DNA of 64,000 nt from Tsukamurella sp. PLM1 (GCF_023168325.1 NZ_AP025688.1:2790001-2854000), one strand, 5' to 3'; positions 48,746-59,150 are shown, numbered from the stretch's first letter. The notes: a model not told the origin generated them from the sequence alone. Program-made: numbers and translations.

Positions 48746-51555
48746 GTGACCGACTCGACCGCCACCACCCCGGCATCCGCCTCAGGAGAGGGACCCGCAC
48801 CGTCGAACGACGGTCGCCCGGACCGCGTCCGCGTCATCCGGGAGGGCGTCGCCTCCTATCTGCCGGACATCGATCCGGACGAAACCGGCGAGTGGCTCGA
48901 GTCGTTCGACGACCTGATCGCGACCCACGGCCCCGCGCGCGCACGCTATCTGATGCTGCGCCTGCTGGAGCGGGCGAGCGAGAACCGCGTCTCGATCCCG
49001 TCGCTCACCTCGACGGACTACGTCAACACGATCCCCACCGACCTGGAGCCGTGGTTCCCGGGCGACGAGGAGATCGAGCGCCGCTACCGCGCCTTCATCC
49101 GCTGGAACGCCGCCATCATGGTGCACCGGGCCCAGCGCCCCGGCGTCGGCGTCGGCGGCCACATCTCGACCTACGCGGGCGCCGCATCGCTGTACGAGGT
49201 GGGCTTCAACCACTTCTTCCGCGGCAAGGAGCACCCCGGCGGTGGCGACCAGGTGTTCATCCAGGGCCACGCCTCCCCCGGCATCTACGCCCGCGCCTTC
49301 CTGGAGGGCCGCATCCCCGCGGAGCGCCTGGACGGCTTCCGCCAGGAGAAGTCGCACGAGGACAAGGGCAAGGGCCTTCCCTCCTACCCCCACCCGCGAC
49401 TGCTGTCGAACTTCTGGGAGTTCCCGACGGTGTCGATGGGCCTCGGCCCGATGAACGCCATCCAGCAGGCGCGGTTCAACCACTACCTGCACGACCGCGG
49501 CATCAAGGACACCTCCGACCAGCACGTCTGGGCGTTCTTGGGCGACGGTGAGATGGACGAGCCCGAATCGCGCGGCCAGATCCAGATCGCGGCCACCGAG
49601 GGCCTCGACAACCTCACCTTCGTGGTCAACTGCAACCTGCAGCGGCTCGACGGGCCCGTGCGCGGCAACGGCAAGATCATCCAGGAGCTCGAGTCGTTCT
49701 TCCGCGGCGCCGGCTGGAACGTGATCAAGGTGATCTGGGGCCGCGAGTGGGACGCGCTCCTGCACAAGGACCGCGACGGCGCGCTGGTGAACATCATGAA
49801 CACCACGCCGGACGGCGACTACCAGACGTTCCGCGCGAACGACGGTGCCTTCATCCGCGAGCACTTCTTCGGCCGCGACCCGCGGACCAAGGAACTCGTC
49901 CAGGACATGAGCGACGAGCAGATCTGGGGCCTGCGCCGCGGCGGCCACGACTACCGCAAGCTGTACGCCGCGTACAAGTCCGCGATGGACCACAAGGGCC
50001 AGCCCACGGTGATCCTGGCGCACACCGTCAAGGGCTTCAGCCTGGGCCACAACTTCGAGGGCCGCAACGCTACGCACCAGATGAAGAAGCTCACGCTGGA
50101 CGACCTGAAGGGCTTCCGCGATCACCTGCGGATCCCGATCAGCGACGCGGAGCTCGAGAAGGACCCCTACCTTCCGCCTTACTACAACCCGGGACCGGAG
50201 TCGCGGGAGATCCAGTACATGCTGGATCGCCGCAAGCAGCTCGGCGGCTTCGTACCGTCGCGCCGCACGCAGGCGCAGGTACTGCAGACGCCGGGCATCG
50301 AGGCGCTGAACGTGATGCGCAAGGGCTCGGGCAAACAGGAGGTGGCCACGACGCAGGCCGTGGTGCGGATCTTCAAGGAGCTGCTGCGCGACAAGGAGGT
50401 GGGCGGGCGGATCGTCCCGATCATCCCGGACGAGGCCCGCACCTTCGGCATGGACAGCTGGTTCCCTTCGCTGAAGATCTACAACCGCCTGGGCCAGACC
50501 TATACGGCGGTCGACGCGCAGCTGATGCTCGCGTACAAGGAGAACCCGCAGGGCGTGATCCTGCACGAGGGCATCAACGAGGCCGGTTCGACGGCGTCGT
50601 TCACCGCGGTCGGCACCTCCTACGCCACGCACGACGTACCGATGATCCCGCTGTACATCTTCTACTCGATGTTCGGCTTCCAGCGCACCGGCGACGGGCT
50701 GTGGGCCGCCGCCGACCAGATGGCCCGCGGCTTCGTGCTCGGCGCCACGGCCGGCCGCACCACCCTCACCGGCGAGGGCCTGCAGCACGCCGACGGCCAC
50801 AGCCACGTGCTGGCGTCCACGAACCCGGCGGTCGTCGCATACGACCCGGCGTTCGGCTACGAGCTCGCGCACATCGTGATCGACGGCCTGCGGCGGATGT
50901 ACGGCGAGAACCCGGAGAACATCTACTACTACATCACCGTCTACAACGAGCCGATCCACCAGCCGGCCGAGCCGGAGGACCTCGACGTCGACGGCCTCCT
51001 CAAGGGCATGTACCTGTTCCGCCCGGCCGCGAACGCGAGCGATAAGAAGGCGAACATCCTGGCGTCGGGCGTCACCATGCCCGACGCGCTCAAGGCGCAG
51101 CAGATGCTGGCCGACGAGTGGGGCGTCGCCGCGTCGGTGTACTCGGTGACGAGCTGGGTCGAGCTCTCGCGCGACGGTATCGAGGCGGAGAAGGCCGCGC
51201 TGCGCGACCCTTCGGCGGAGTTCCGCACCCCGCACGTGACCACGATGCTCGGCGGGACCGAGGGCCCCACGATCGCCGCGTCCGACTTCATGCGCGGCAC
51301 GCAGGACCTCATCCGGCAGTGGGTGCCCGGCACGTACGTCACGCTCGGCACCGACGGCTTCGGCTTCTCGGACACGCGGCCGGCCGCGCGCCGCTTCTTC
51401 AACGTGGACGCGGAGTCGATCGTCGTGGGCGTTCTCCGGGCCTCGCACGCGACGGCGCACTCGATTTCTCGGTCGCCGCGGAGGCCGCGAAGCGGTACCG
51501 GATCGACGACGTGCTCGCCGCCCCGAAGCAGACATCGGACCCCGGCGTAGCCTAG
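48746..51555 (+). CDS. aceE: pyruvate dehydrogenase E1, homodimeric AceE (3' end frameshifted)
   Basis: Thiamine-diphosphate enzyme that decarboxylates pyruvate and passes the acetyl group to lipoyl-E2; orthologue of Rv2241, about 936 residues. GTG 48746 with GAGGAG upstream. TPP motif [14 protein letters not shown] to [28 protein letters not shown] and [20 protein letters not shown] are all normal. Near 51449 the frame slips; one added base gives [20 protein letters not shown] and the end [11 protein letters not shown], stop at 51553-51555. It needs the lipoyl group made by LipA. The PucR-type gene starts six bases later, so they are probably one unit. Confidence 0.94.
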
Positions 51556-51561
51556 GACTCC

Positions 51562-52851
51562 ATGACCGCTGATACGGGCTCGTTCCCCCTCCCCGGGAAG
51601 CCGGGGAAGGGAGGCTTCAACCGGAAGCGCCCCGAGCCTCGCGACGTGCTGCCCGAGGCGATCCTCGCCAGGATCCGCCAGCATTCGGGCCACGTCGCCA
51701 CGGCGGCGGTGCGCTCCATGGAGGAGCAGCTCCCGTACTTCGCGGACCTGGAGGCCAGCCAGCGCGCGTCGATCCAGCTGGTCGTCCAGACGGCGGTGGT
51801 CAACTTCGCGGAGTGGATCGACCACGGCGGCGATGTGGCGTACACGGTGGCGGCGTTCCAGTCTGTCCCGCAGGACCTGGCGCGGCGGGTGTCGCTGCTG
51901 CAGACCGTCGAGATGGTGCGCGTCGCGATGGAGTTCTTCGAGCGCTGGCTGCCGCTGGTGGCCCGCAACGAGGAGCAGCTGATCGCGCTCACCGAGGCGG
52001 TGCTGCGGTACGGCCGGGAGATCGGGTTCGGCGCCGCGTCGATCTACGCCTCGGCCGCCGAGGCCCGCGGCGCGTGGGACTCCCGGATGGAGGCGCTCGT
52101 GGTCGACGCGGTGGTCCGCGGCGACACCGGCGCGAACCTTCTGTCGCGGGCCGCGGCGCTCAACTGGGACCCGGTCGCGTCGGCCACCGTCATCGTCGGC
52201 AATCCCCCGCCGGACCAGAACGTGTCGGTCGCAGGCTCGGTCCACGACACGGCGCGCTCGAACGGCCGCTCCGCGCTCGCCGTTGTGCAGGGCACCAAAT
52301 TGGTAGTCATCGTCAGCGGCGCGGTCACGGCCGGGGACCCGTTCGGCGAGGCGCTCATGCTCCACTTCGCCGACGGTCCCGTGGTGATCGGGCACACGAC
52401 GCCCACCCTGGAGGACGCGCACGCGTCGGCCGTCGAGGCCATCGCGGGCGTCAACGCCGTCGCGGGCTGGCCCGGGGCGCCCCGTCCGGTGCACAGCTGG
52501 GAGCTCCTACCCGAGCGGGCGCTCATCGGCGACACGCACGCCGGCCGCACGCTGTACGAGTTGCTCGTCAAACCCCTCGAAGAGGCCGGATCCGCACTGT
52601 CGGACACGCTGGACGCGTACCTGGACTCGGGCGGCGCGGTGGAGTCCTGCGCCCGCGAACTGTTCGTCCACCCCAACACCGTGCGGTACCGCCTGAAGAA
52701 GATCGCGGAGATCACCGGGCGCGATCCGCAGGACCCGCGCGACGCCTTCGTGCTCCGTGTTGCAGCGACGATCGGGCGTCTCGCGGCGGCCAATCCGGAC
52801 CGGTTCACCCCCTCCGCTATGACGCGAATCACAGACATCACACTGACCTAG
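51562..52851 (+). CDS. PucR-type (CdaR-like) helix-turn-helix regulator
   Basis: Orthologue of Rv2242, 429 residues, ATG 51562. The N-terminal about 150 residues are helical; the middle (VDAVVRGDTGANLLSRAAAL, VIVGNPPPD) resembles a GGDEF-related sensory module; the C-terminus SGGAVESCARELFVHPNTVRYRLKKIAEITG is the PucR/CdaR helix-turn-helix (split: helix with ARELFVHPNTVRYRLKKI). Its conserved position directly before fabD suggests control of the FAS-II genes or pyruvate dehydrogenase, but neither is shown here. Confidence 0.88.
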   Translation: MTADTGSFPLPGKPGKGGFNRKRPEPRDVLPEAILARIRQHSGHVATAAVRSMEEQLPYFADLEASQRASIQLVVQTAVVNFAEWIDHGGDVAYTVAAFQSVPQDLARRVSLLQTVEMVRVAMEFFERWLPLVARNEEQLIALTEAVLRYGREIGFGAASIYASAAEARGAWDSRMEALVVDAVVRGDTGANLLSRAAALNWDPVASATVIVGNPPPDQNVSVAGSVHDTARSNGRSALAVVQGTKLVVIVSGAVTAGDPFGEALMLHFADGPVVIGHTTPTLEDAHASAVEAIAGVNAVAGWPGAPRPVHSWELLPERALIGDTHAGRTLYELLVKPLEEAGSALSDTLDAYLDSGGAVESCARELFVHPNTVRYRLKKIAEITGRDPQDPRDAFVLRVAATIGRLAAANPDRFTPSAMTRITDITLT

Positions 52852-52902
52852 CTGAGTCACAAATAACACTCTGGTAACAGCCAGGCATCGCTGAGCAGCA
52901 CT

Positions 52903-52921
52903 TTTGTGGAAACCCCACAAA
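52903..52921. promoter_or_regulatory. inverted repeat before fabD
   Basis: tttgtgg (52903-52909) and ccacaaa (52915-52921) form a perfect 7-bp inverted repeat with a 5-base spacer aaacc, in the 137-base gap between the PucR-type gene and fabD. The gap is relatively A+T-rich and should hold the fabD-acpM-kasA promoter. The repeat could bind the upstream PucR-type protein or another lipid regulator. It is inferred from pattern only. Confidence 0.4.
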
Positions 52922-52988
52922 TTCGATGAGTCAGGTTCTCAGGCTCCAACACCTTCTTTTCAGGTTCCCGGGGTGTTTCCTGGAACAC

Positions 52989-53891
52989 GTGATTGCACTG
53001 CTCGCACCCGGACAGGGTTCCCAGAAGCCCGGCATGCTGACGGCATGGCTCGATCAGCCTTCTGCCGTGGAGCGCCTTCGCGCATGGTCGGAGATCGCGG
53101 ATCTCGACCTGGTCCGTCTCGGCACCATCGCCGAGGCCGACGAGATCACGGACACCGCTGTGACTCAGCCCCTCGTGGTGGCCGCCGCACTGCTCGCCTT
53201 CGAGCAGATGGGCGCCCAGCCCGCCGACACGATCGTCGCCGGCCACTCCGTCGGTGAGCTCGCCGCTGCCGCCATCGCCGGCGTCATCACCGCCGACGAG
53301 GCCGTGCGCCTCGCGGCGATCCGCGGCCGCGCGATGGCCGCCGCCTGCGCACTGGTCCCCACGTCGATGACCGCCGTGCTCGGCGGCGTCGAGGAGGACG
53401 TGCTGGCTACCCTCGAGTCGTTCGACCTCATCCCGGCCAACATGAACGCCTCCGGGCAGATCGTGGCCGCGGGCACCGTCGAGAACCTGCAGAAGCTGGC
53501 CGACAACGCCCCCGAGAAGGCGCGCCTGCGCCCGCTCGCCGTGGCCGGCGCCTTCCACACGGACTTCATGGCCCCCGCGCAGGAGGCCGTCGCGGCCGCC
53601 GCGCAGACCATCGTCCCGCGCGACCCGCAGCTGACGCTCCTGTCGAACCGCGACGGCAAGGCCGTCACGTCCGGCGAGGCCGCCCTGTCGCAGATCGTCG
53701 CGCAGGTCACCCGCCCGGTCCGCTGGGACCTGTGCACCACCACCATGCGCGAGGCCGAGGTCTCGACGGTCGTGGAGCTGCCCCCGGCCGGCGCCCTCGT
53801 GGGCATCGCCAAGCGCGAGCTCAAGGGCGTGCCGCAGGTCGCCGTCAAGACCCCGGCCGACCTGGCCGAGCTGCTCGCCTCCGCGCAGTAG
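52989..53891 (+). CDS. fabD: malonyl-CoA:ACP transacylase FabD
   Basis: Loads malonyl groups onto AcpM for FAS-II elongation, 300 residues. GTG 52989 chosen since the family begins directly before LLAPGQGSQKPGML; a longer open frame to 52926 lacks family similarity. Active-site VAGHSVGELAAAA has the nucleophilic Ser and VAGAFHTDFMAPA the histidine; the arginine is in IRGRAMAAAC. It leads a typical fabD-acpM-kasA operon as in Rv2243-Rv2245. Confidence 0.94.
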   Translation: MIALLAPGQGSQKPGMLTAWLDQPSAVERLRAWSEIADLDLVRLGTIAEADEITDTAVTQPLVVAAALLAFEQMGAQPADTIVAGHSVGELAAAAIAGVITADEAVRLAAIRGRAMAAACALVPTSMTAVLGGVEEDVLATLESFDLIPANMNASGQIVAAGTVENLQKLADNAPEKARLRPLAVAGAFHTDFMAPAQEAVAAAAQTIVPRDPQLTLLSNRDGKAVTSGEAALSQIVAQVTRPVRWDLCTTTMREAEVSTVVELPPAGALVGIAKRELKGVPQVAVKTPADLAELLASAQ

Positions 53892-54011
53892 CGAACAGAC
53901 CACCCGACGGGCCGCCCGGCACCGTCGGACCCCGCGACGCACGCCGTCGCACAGATGGACTCCCGTCTCCGCGAAATCGCGGGTCGGGTCACACAAGGAA
54001 AGGGACCCACT

Positions 54012-54317
54012 GTGGCCACCAGCCAGGACGAAATCGTCGCCGCCATCGCCGAGATCATCGAAGAGGTCACCGGCATCGAGCCCTCCGAGGTCACCCTGGA
54101 CAAGGCGTTCATCGACGACCTGGACATCGACTCGCTGTCGATGGTCGAGATCGCGGTGCAGCTCGAGGACAAGTACGGCGTCAAGGTGCCGGACGAGGAC
54201 CTCGCGGGCCTGAAGACCGTCGGCGACGCCGTCGCGTACATCCAGAAGCTCGAGGCGGAGAACGCCGAGCTCGCTGCTGAGCTCAAGGGCAAGTACGAGG
54301 CCGAGAAGGGCAAGTAG
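54012..54317 (+). CDS. acpM: meromycolate-extension acyl carrier protein AcpM
   Basis: Carries the growing acyl chain on a 4'-phosphopantetheine arm. GTG 54012 with AAGGAAAGGG upstream. The attachment motif is [11 protein letters not shown] with Ser41. At 101 residues it is longer than standard ACP (about 80) because of a charged C-terminal tail ([20 protein letters not shown]), the mark of the mycolate-specific AcpM in mycolic-acid bacteria. It lies four bases before kasA. Confidence 0.95.
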   Translation: MATSQDEIVAAIAEIIEEVTGIEPSEVTLDKAFIDDLDIDSLSMVEIAVQLEDKYGVKVPDEDLAGLKTVGDAVAYIQKLEAENAELAAELKGKYEAEKGK

Positions 54318-54321
54318 GCCC

Positions 54322-55629
54322 TTGCCTTCGCTGAGGAATTTCTCGACGCTGGGCGGCCAGTTCCCCAGTGTCGTCGTCACCGCCATCGAGCTGACCACGT
54401 CCATCGGAGTCGACACCGATTCCACCTGGCAGGGCCTGCTCGACGGCAAGAGCGGTATCCGACCGCTCGAGGGCGATTTCATCGGCGTGCAGATTCCCGA
54501 CCTGCCGGTTCGGTTCGGCGGTCAGCTGTTGTCGGATCCGTCGGACGAGGTGCCCGAGCGCCCCGACCGGCAGTACGCCGGTGACATCAGCAAGCAGCAC
54601 GTGTCGAAGCGGCGCATGTCCTACGTCGAGCAGGTCTCCCATGTGATGACCAAACGACTGTGGGACAAGGCCGGTCGCCCCGACGTCGATCCGACCCGCC
54701 TCGCGGCGGTCGTCGGCACCGGGCTCGGTGGCGGCGAGACGATGGTGCAGGCCGTGGACGCGTTGCGCGACTCCGGTGTGCGCAAGGTCTCGCCGTTCGC
54801 GGTGCAGATGTCCATGCCGAACGGCGCGTGCGCCGTCTCGGCCCTGGAGATCGGCGCCCGTGGCGGCGCGATCGCGCCGGTGTCGGCGTGTTCGACGGGC
54901 AACGAGGCCATCGCGCACGCGTGGCGGCAGATCGTGCTCGGCGATGCGGACATCGCGGTCTGCGGTGGCGTGGAGGGTCGGATCGACTCGCCGCCCATCG
55001 CGTCGTTCGCGATGATGCGCGCCCTGTCGACGCGCAACGACGATCCCGCCGCCGCGTCGCGTCCGTTCGACAAGGACCGCGACGGCTTCGTGTTCGGCGA
55101 GGCGCAGGCGCTGATGATCATCGAGACCGAGGAGCACGCCCTGGCGCGCGGCGCGAAGCCGATCGCCCGGCTGCTCGGTGCCGGCATCACCTCCGACGGC
55201 TACCACATGGTGTCGCCGGACGTGGAGGGCGGCGGCGCGGCACGCGCGATGAAGCGGGCGATGGAGACCGCGGGCCTGTCCCGCACCGACATCGACTTCA
55301 TCAACGCGCACGCCACCGCCACCCCGATCGGCGACACCGCTGAGGCCAAGGCCATCAACGCGGTCGTCGGTACGGACGCGGCGATCTACGCGCCCAAGGG
55401 CGCGCTGGGTCACTCGATCGGCGCCGTCGGCGCCCTCGAAGCCGCGCTGACGGTCCTCTCGATCCGGGACGGGGTCATCCCGCCCACCCTGAACCTGGAG
55501 AACCAGGATCCGGAGATCGAGCTGGACGTGGTGCACGGTGCCGCCCGCAAGGGCGAGATCAACTACGCGCTGAACAACTCGTTCGGGTTCGGCGGCCACA
55601 ACGTGGCGCTGGCCTTCGGCAAGTACTGA
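54322..55629 (+). CDS. kasA: beta-ketoacyl-ACP synthase KasA
   Basis: Condensing enzyme of FAS-II, extends meromycolate chains using malonyl-AcpM. 435 residues. Catalytic triad Cys190 (VSACSTG), His330 ([11 protein letters not shown]) and His364 (GHSIGAVG), matching KasA Cys171/His311/His345 with an offset of 19 due to a longer N-terminus. TTG start at 54322, four bases after acpM; a start nearer [13 protein letters not shown] is possible. No kasB or accD6 follows, unlike M. tuberculosis. Confidence 0.94.
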   Translation: MPSLRNFSTLGGQFPSVVVTAIELTTSIGVDTDSTWQGLLDGKSGIRPLEGDFIGVQIPDLPVRFGGQLLSDPSDEVPERPDRQYAGDISKQHVSKRRMSYVEQVSHVMTKRLWDKAGRPDVDPTRLAAVVGTGLGGGETMVQAVDALRDSGVRKVSPFAVQMSMPNGACAVSALEIGARGGAIAPVSACSTGNEAIAHAWRQIVLGDADIAVCGGVEGRIDSPPIASFAMMRALSTRNDDPAAASRPFDKDRDGFVFGEAQALMIIETEEHALARGAKPIARLLGAGITSDGYHMVSPDVEGGGAARAMKRAMETAGLSRTDIDFINAHATATPIGDTAEAKAINAVVGTDAAIYAPKGALGHSIGAVGALEAALTVLSIRDGVIPPTLNLENQDPEIELDVVHGAARKGEINYALNNSFGFGGHNVALAFGKY

Positions 55630-55643
55630 TCGTTTCCACGAGA

Positions 55644-55674
55644 GCCGGCCGTCGGGGATCCCCCGGCGGCCGGT
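55644..55674 (+). terminator. terminator after kasA
   Basis: A 14-bp stem (gccggccgtcgggg with ccccggcggccggt, two wobbles) around atc begins 15 bases after the kasA stop and is followed by the T-rich tcgtcgtttcc. This is a good factor-independent terminator for the FAS-II operon. Confidence 0.65.
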
Positions 55675-55699
55675 TCGTCGTTTCCGGCCGGGTGGTCCG

Positions 55700-55724
55700 G
55701 CACCGTCGGGCCGCCCGACGGTGC
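55700..55724. repeat. perfect 11-bp hairpin with the recurrent octamer
   Basis: gcaccgtcggg and cccgacggtgc pair perfectly around ccg, 26 bases after the kasA terminator. It may be a backup or bidirectional terminator. Both arms carry the octamer that recurs throughout the window. Confidence 0.5.
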
Positions 55725-55744
55725 GCTGCGCCGGACCACGCCCC

Positions 55745-55836
55745 TCCCCGCAGGTTTCGCCAGTCCCCGCAGGTTTCGCCGCTCGCCCCGCGAATCCCCG
55801 GGGCGAGCGGAGATTCCTGCGGGGAGCGGGGATTCC
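55745..55836. repeat. left repeat block beside the AbiEi-like gene
   Basis: Contains two direct copies of tccccgcaggtttcgcc (55745-55761 and 55764-55780) and then a 37-base block (55800-55836) that recurs in similar form at 56888-56924 on the other side of the AbiEi-like gene. A strong stem is also present (ccgctcgccccg with cggggcgagcgg). No gene is seen in this stretch. Confidence 0.5.
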
Positions 55837-55847
55837 TGCGGGAGCGA

Positions 55848-56766
55848 TCAGCCTGGGAACACGGGAACCCGGCGGAGAACGTCGCAGCGAACCATCTCGT
55901 TGGTGAGGATCTTGAAGATCCTGTGCCGGTCTTTGAGGTCTTCCCAGTACCAGTTCACGACCGCGATCCCGGCGCTGCGGAAGTCGCCGGCTCGCTGAAT
56001 CTCGTACTGCTTGCGGTCGGGATCATCGGCATACTTGGCCATACCGTCGAACTCGCCGATCATCCCGGGCAGCGAGAAGTCCGCGTAGTAGTTCCGCCCG
56101 CCGAGGCGGTAGTGCGTCTGTAGCTGCGGGATGGGCAGGTTCCACTCCAGCAGCATCGCCCGGGTGCGCGACTCCCCGCCGATCCACTGTCCTGCACTGA
56201 TTCCGCCATCGCGCGCCGGAACATGGGCAGCCCCGGTCTCCAGCCGAGCACCTCGGCCGACTCTTCGAGCTGGTCGACGGTGACCGGCGGGCGCGTGTCC
56301 GCGTTCGGGAACCGGACCGTGAGCCGTGCGGAGTCCACGATCGACAGCGCCTGCCCGTGGTCGCCGGCCATCGCCAGATCCACCGCGGTGCGCGCGGGCG
56401 AGGTCACGCGCAGACCGTCGATCACCACGATGTCGGCCTCGCGGATCGGACGCGCGTGCGCGTGAACACCGCCCCTGATCCCGCCGCCGCGCGAGGAGTC
56501 GATCGTCACGTGCACGTGTTCAAACTCACCCCGTACGTCGCCATGCGGTGGACGACCGCGGCGCTCTGGTGAGAGATCACCGCGTTACCGCGCACCCCGA
56601 CCGCTTCGATGAGGAGACGGTGCTCGTCCCACGGTGTCCCCTTGGGCGTGCGCGTGTACGCCCCCTGCCCGATCCGGCGGAGCGAGCCCTTCTTGAGCTC
56701 CTTCGCCAGCGCGCGCTCCGACAGTCCCTGGGCGTCGAGAATCGCCCGCGTCAGAATTCCGGCCAT
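55848..56766 (-). pseudogene. AbiEi-like / DUF559-type hypothetical protein, two frameshifts
   Basis: ATG 56766. The N-terminal part (ILDAQGLSERALAKELKKG, RIGQGAYTRTPKGTPWDEHR) is a short helix-turn-helix like that of type IV antitoxins of the AbiEi group. The middle holds RVTSPARTAVDLAMAGDHG, typical of these proteins, and the C-terminus (YYADFSLPGMIGEFDGMAKY with VVNWYWEDLKD) resembles the restriction-endonuclease-like fold of DUF559 (E-F-D and later residues). Frame changes near 56527 and 56178 each disappear with one more G in a GGGG run. With them restored it is about 306 residues. No toxin partner is adjacent. Similar repeats stand on both sides. Confidence 0.65.
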
Positions 56767-56887
56767 GTTTCCCCCTTGGCTCCGTGTCCCCGTATCGGGA
56801 CGATGCCACGGGTGTCCGACATGTCCGGGCAACGCCCGGAGGTCCCTCCCCTCCCCGCAGAAATCCCCGCTCACCTCGGCGATTCGC

Positions 56888-56924
56888 GGGGCGAGCGGGG
56901 ATATCGGCGGGGAGCGGAGACTCC
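56888..56924. repeat. right repeat block beside the AbiEi-like gene
   Basis: A 37-base block (ggggcgagcgggg at its start, ggggagcggagactcc at its end) resembling 55800-55836 in the same orientation, with about seven differences. Together they bracket the AbiEi-like gene at its two ends. The last base coincides with the end of the split-barrel gene. Confidence 0.45.
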
Positions 56925-57343
56925 TACATCGTGAGGTCGGCTCCCAACCAGTGCTCGGGCTCGAGGATCACGGTGAGGTGCTCCCCCAGTTGCCCGAACG
57001 CGAACTCGAGGTAGCCGTCGAGCGCGGGGCCCGAGAGGTAGCGGGCCGCCATCGCACGGATCTCCTCGTCGGTCGAGGGCCGCGACTCGGCGACGCGGCC
57101 CTCCACGCTGACGTACATCGTGCGGGGCTCGACGGTGTCGACCATCAACGAGAACCGCCCGGTCGCGGCGAGCGCCGTCGCTTTGCGGGACCCGGTACCG
57201 ATCGTGATCCACGGCCGGCCACCGGGCTCGTAGGCGTACCAGACGGGGACGGTGAGCGGGCCGCGGCCGGGTTCGGCGACGGAGAACGCGGCGACGTGGG
57301 GTCGGGCGAGGAATTCTTGTTTCTCGGACGCGGAGAGTGCCAT
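56924..57343 (-). CDS. pyridoxamine 5'-phosphate oxidase-like FMN-binding protein
   Basis: Split-barrel flavin/F420-type protein, 139 residues, ATG 57343. Core: PLTVPVWYAYEPGGRPWITI, RFSLMVDTVEPRTMYVSVEG and ARYLSGPALDGYLEFAFGQLG. Members bind FMN, F420 or haem and reduce small substrates; a true pyridoxamine oxidase role is unlikely given the short length. The stop lies at the start of the right repeat block. Confidence 0.8.
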   Translation of the reverse strand: MALSASEKQEFLARPHVAAFSVAEPGRGPLTVPVWYAYEPGGRPWITIGTGSRKATALAATGRFSLMVDTVEPRTMYVSVEGRVAESRPSTDEEIRAMAARYLSGPALDGYLEFAFGQLGEHLTVILEPEHWLGADLTM

Positions 57344-57467
57344 GTCCCGATGGTGGCAGATCAGGCCGACATCTTTCAGCGTGCGAGCGATCCGGGTATC
57401 CCGGTCCCGGCGGGGCGCCATCGCCGCAGCGCCGCGCTCGCCCGCCAGGGCCGGGTTTCAGGCAGGT

Positions 57468-57983
57468 CTATCCGACGGCCTGCGACAGCCAGGTGACCTC
57501 CGCACCCTGGCCGCCCATGCGGAACGGCTCGAGCGCCTCGTCCCAGGCGGTGCCCAGGAGGGAGTCGAGTGCCGTCTGCAGGCCTTCGCCGTTCAATTCG
57601 AGCATCATCGAGCGCAGCTGCGCCTCGCCCAGCAGGGTGTCGCCGGACGCGCTCATGGTGCCGCGCCACAGCCCCAGCCCCGGGGCGTAGCAGAACCGCT
57701 CACCGTCGACCCCCTCGGAGGGGTCCTCGGTGACTTCGAACCTGAGGGAGTTCCACTCCCTCAGGGTGTTCGCCATCCGCGCGCCGCTGCCGACCGGGCC
57801 CACCCAGTCGACAACCGCGCGCTGCATGCCGGGGATCGCCTCCTGCGCGGACCACTTGAGGGTGGCCCGGGCGTCGAGGGTCCTCGACAGTGCCCACTCC
57901 ACGTGCGGGCACAGAGCAGCAGGTGCGGCGTGAATCCAGACGACTCCCGTCGTCACCTCTGCAAACTGACTCAGCTGCTGCAT
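57468..57983 (-). CDS. DUF3145 domain-containing protein
   Basis: Conserved actinobacterial protein of unknown function, 171 residues. ATG 57983 chosen because the family starts at QQLSQFAEVTTGVVWIHAAP; a longer frame to 58070 is not conserved. The segment PHVEWALSRTLDARATLKW and CYAPGLGLWRGTMSASGD are strongly conserved in the family. It has an AAGAAGGTGG site upstream. No enzymatic motif is recognised. Confidence 0.85.
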   Translation of the reverse strand: MQQLSQFAEVTTGVVWIHAAPAALCPHVEWALSRTLDARATLKWSAQEAIPGMQRAVVDWVGPVGSGARMANTLREWNSLRFEVTEDPSEGVDGERFCYAPGLGLWRGTMSASGDTLLGEAQLRSMMLELNGEGLQTALDSLLGTAWDEALEPFRMGGQGAEVTWLSQAVG

Positions 57984-58121
57984 GGTTTGCCACCTTCTTC
58001 GTTTCGACGAGGACGTCTTCCCCAAGCCACCTGTCGAAACGTGCGGAGCAACCACGTGCTGCGTTATCACATCGATGTAGTTATGAAGCCATTGTGCACC
58101 ATGATGCGCGTGTTGCGCCAG

Positions 58122-58963
58122 TTACGCGCCTTGAAGTTCCTGAGAAATCAGCCGATCGTTGAAGTCCGTCCACAGCGGCTTCGCCCACGCCCCGAACGGC
58201 CGGTCGGTGAGAACCACGGCCGCGAGCTGCAGGTCCGGGTCGAACCACAGGTACGTCCCCGCCTGCCCGAAATGCCCGACGGTGCGCGGCGAGTTCCGTG
58301 AGCCCGTCCAGTGCGGCCGCTTGTCGCCCTTGACCTCGAACCCGAGACCCCAGGTGTTGTCGGCGAACTTGCCGTAGCCGGGCACGAAGCCCGGCAGGCC
58401 CGGGAAGTGAACGGACAGCGCACCGTCGACAGTGGCGGGCGCGAGGAGCGTGGAGAGGCCACCTCGGCGGCGAACCGCATCAGGTCGGACACCGTGGATC
58501 GCGCGCCGTGGCCGGCCGGGCCGACGAGTGCGGTATTCGTCATTCCGAGGGGAGCGAAAACCGCTTCGTGGAGGTAATCCGGGAATGCGATCGCGGATTC
58601 CTTCTCGACGAGATCGGCGAGCAGCTCGTAACCGTACGAGCTGTATATGCGTTGAGTGGCCGGCGGCGCCTGCACAGCCGCGGAGTCGAAGGCCAGTCCG
58701 GAAGCGTGCGCCAGCAGGTGCTCGACGGTGCTTCCCTCAGGCCCGGCCTGCTGGTACATCCCGATCGCCTCCTCCTCGATCGCCACGAGAACCCCGTAGG
58801 CGACGAGAAGCTTGGTGACCGAGGCCAATTCGTACACGCGCTCCAGGTCGCCGTACGTGTCGACGGTGCGCCGCTCGTCGGCGCGCACCAGCGCCCCGGC
58901 CGCGTTGTCGACGGGCCATTCGGCGAGTTCCGCGAGGCTCATCGGGATCCTTTCGATCGTCAT
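58122..58963 (-). pseudogene. serine hydrolase (beta-lactamase/class C-like), frameshifted
   Basis: Penicillin-binding-protein-like hydrolase, about 280 residues. ATG 58963. The nucleophile motif ELASVTKLL (SxxK), the Tyr motif IYSSYGYELL (YxN equivalent) and the third motif TVGHFGQAGTYLW (HxG) are in order. The frame changes near 58458; one added base gives LSTLLAPATVDGALSVHFPG. The C-terminus DRPFGAWAKPLWTDFNDRL is typical of this esterase branch. Cytosolic location is likely because no signal peptide is seen. Activity on beta-lactams cannot be inferred. Confidence 0.8.
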
Positions 58964-59150
58964 CACCACCCTATCGCGGGGGCGGTTCTGAACTTAGGTT
59001 CGGTCAATAGCATGAGGTTGAAACACTTGACGTTCGAGTCTTCTTATTCGCGTATGCAAATTCTCCGATATTCAAGTCTTCAACAGTCTTACGCTCCTCG
59101 TGGACGCGCGATTAACGTGTCTGCATATCGTCCGAGAGGAACCTCCCACC
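58964..59150. promoter_or_regulatory. A+T-rich divergent promoter region
   Basis: This 187-base gap separates the serine hydrolase from the secreted-protein gene and is markedly A+T-rich around 59000-59090. It probably carries a strong promoter for the secreted protein. ttgacg lies at about 59029, but no clear -10 with correct spacing was identified. GAGAGGAACC precedes the ATG 59151. Confidence 0.35.
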
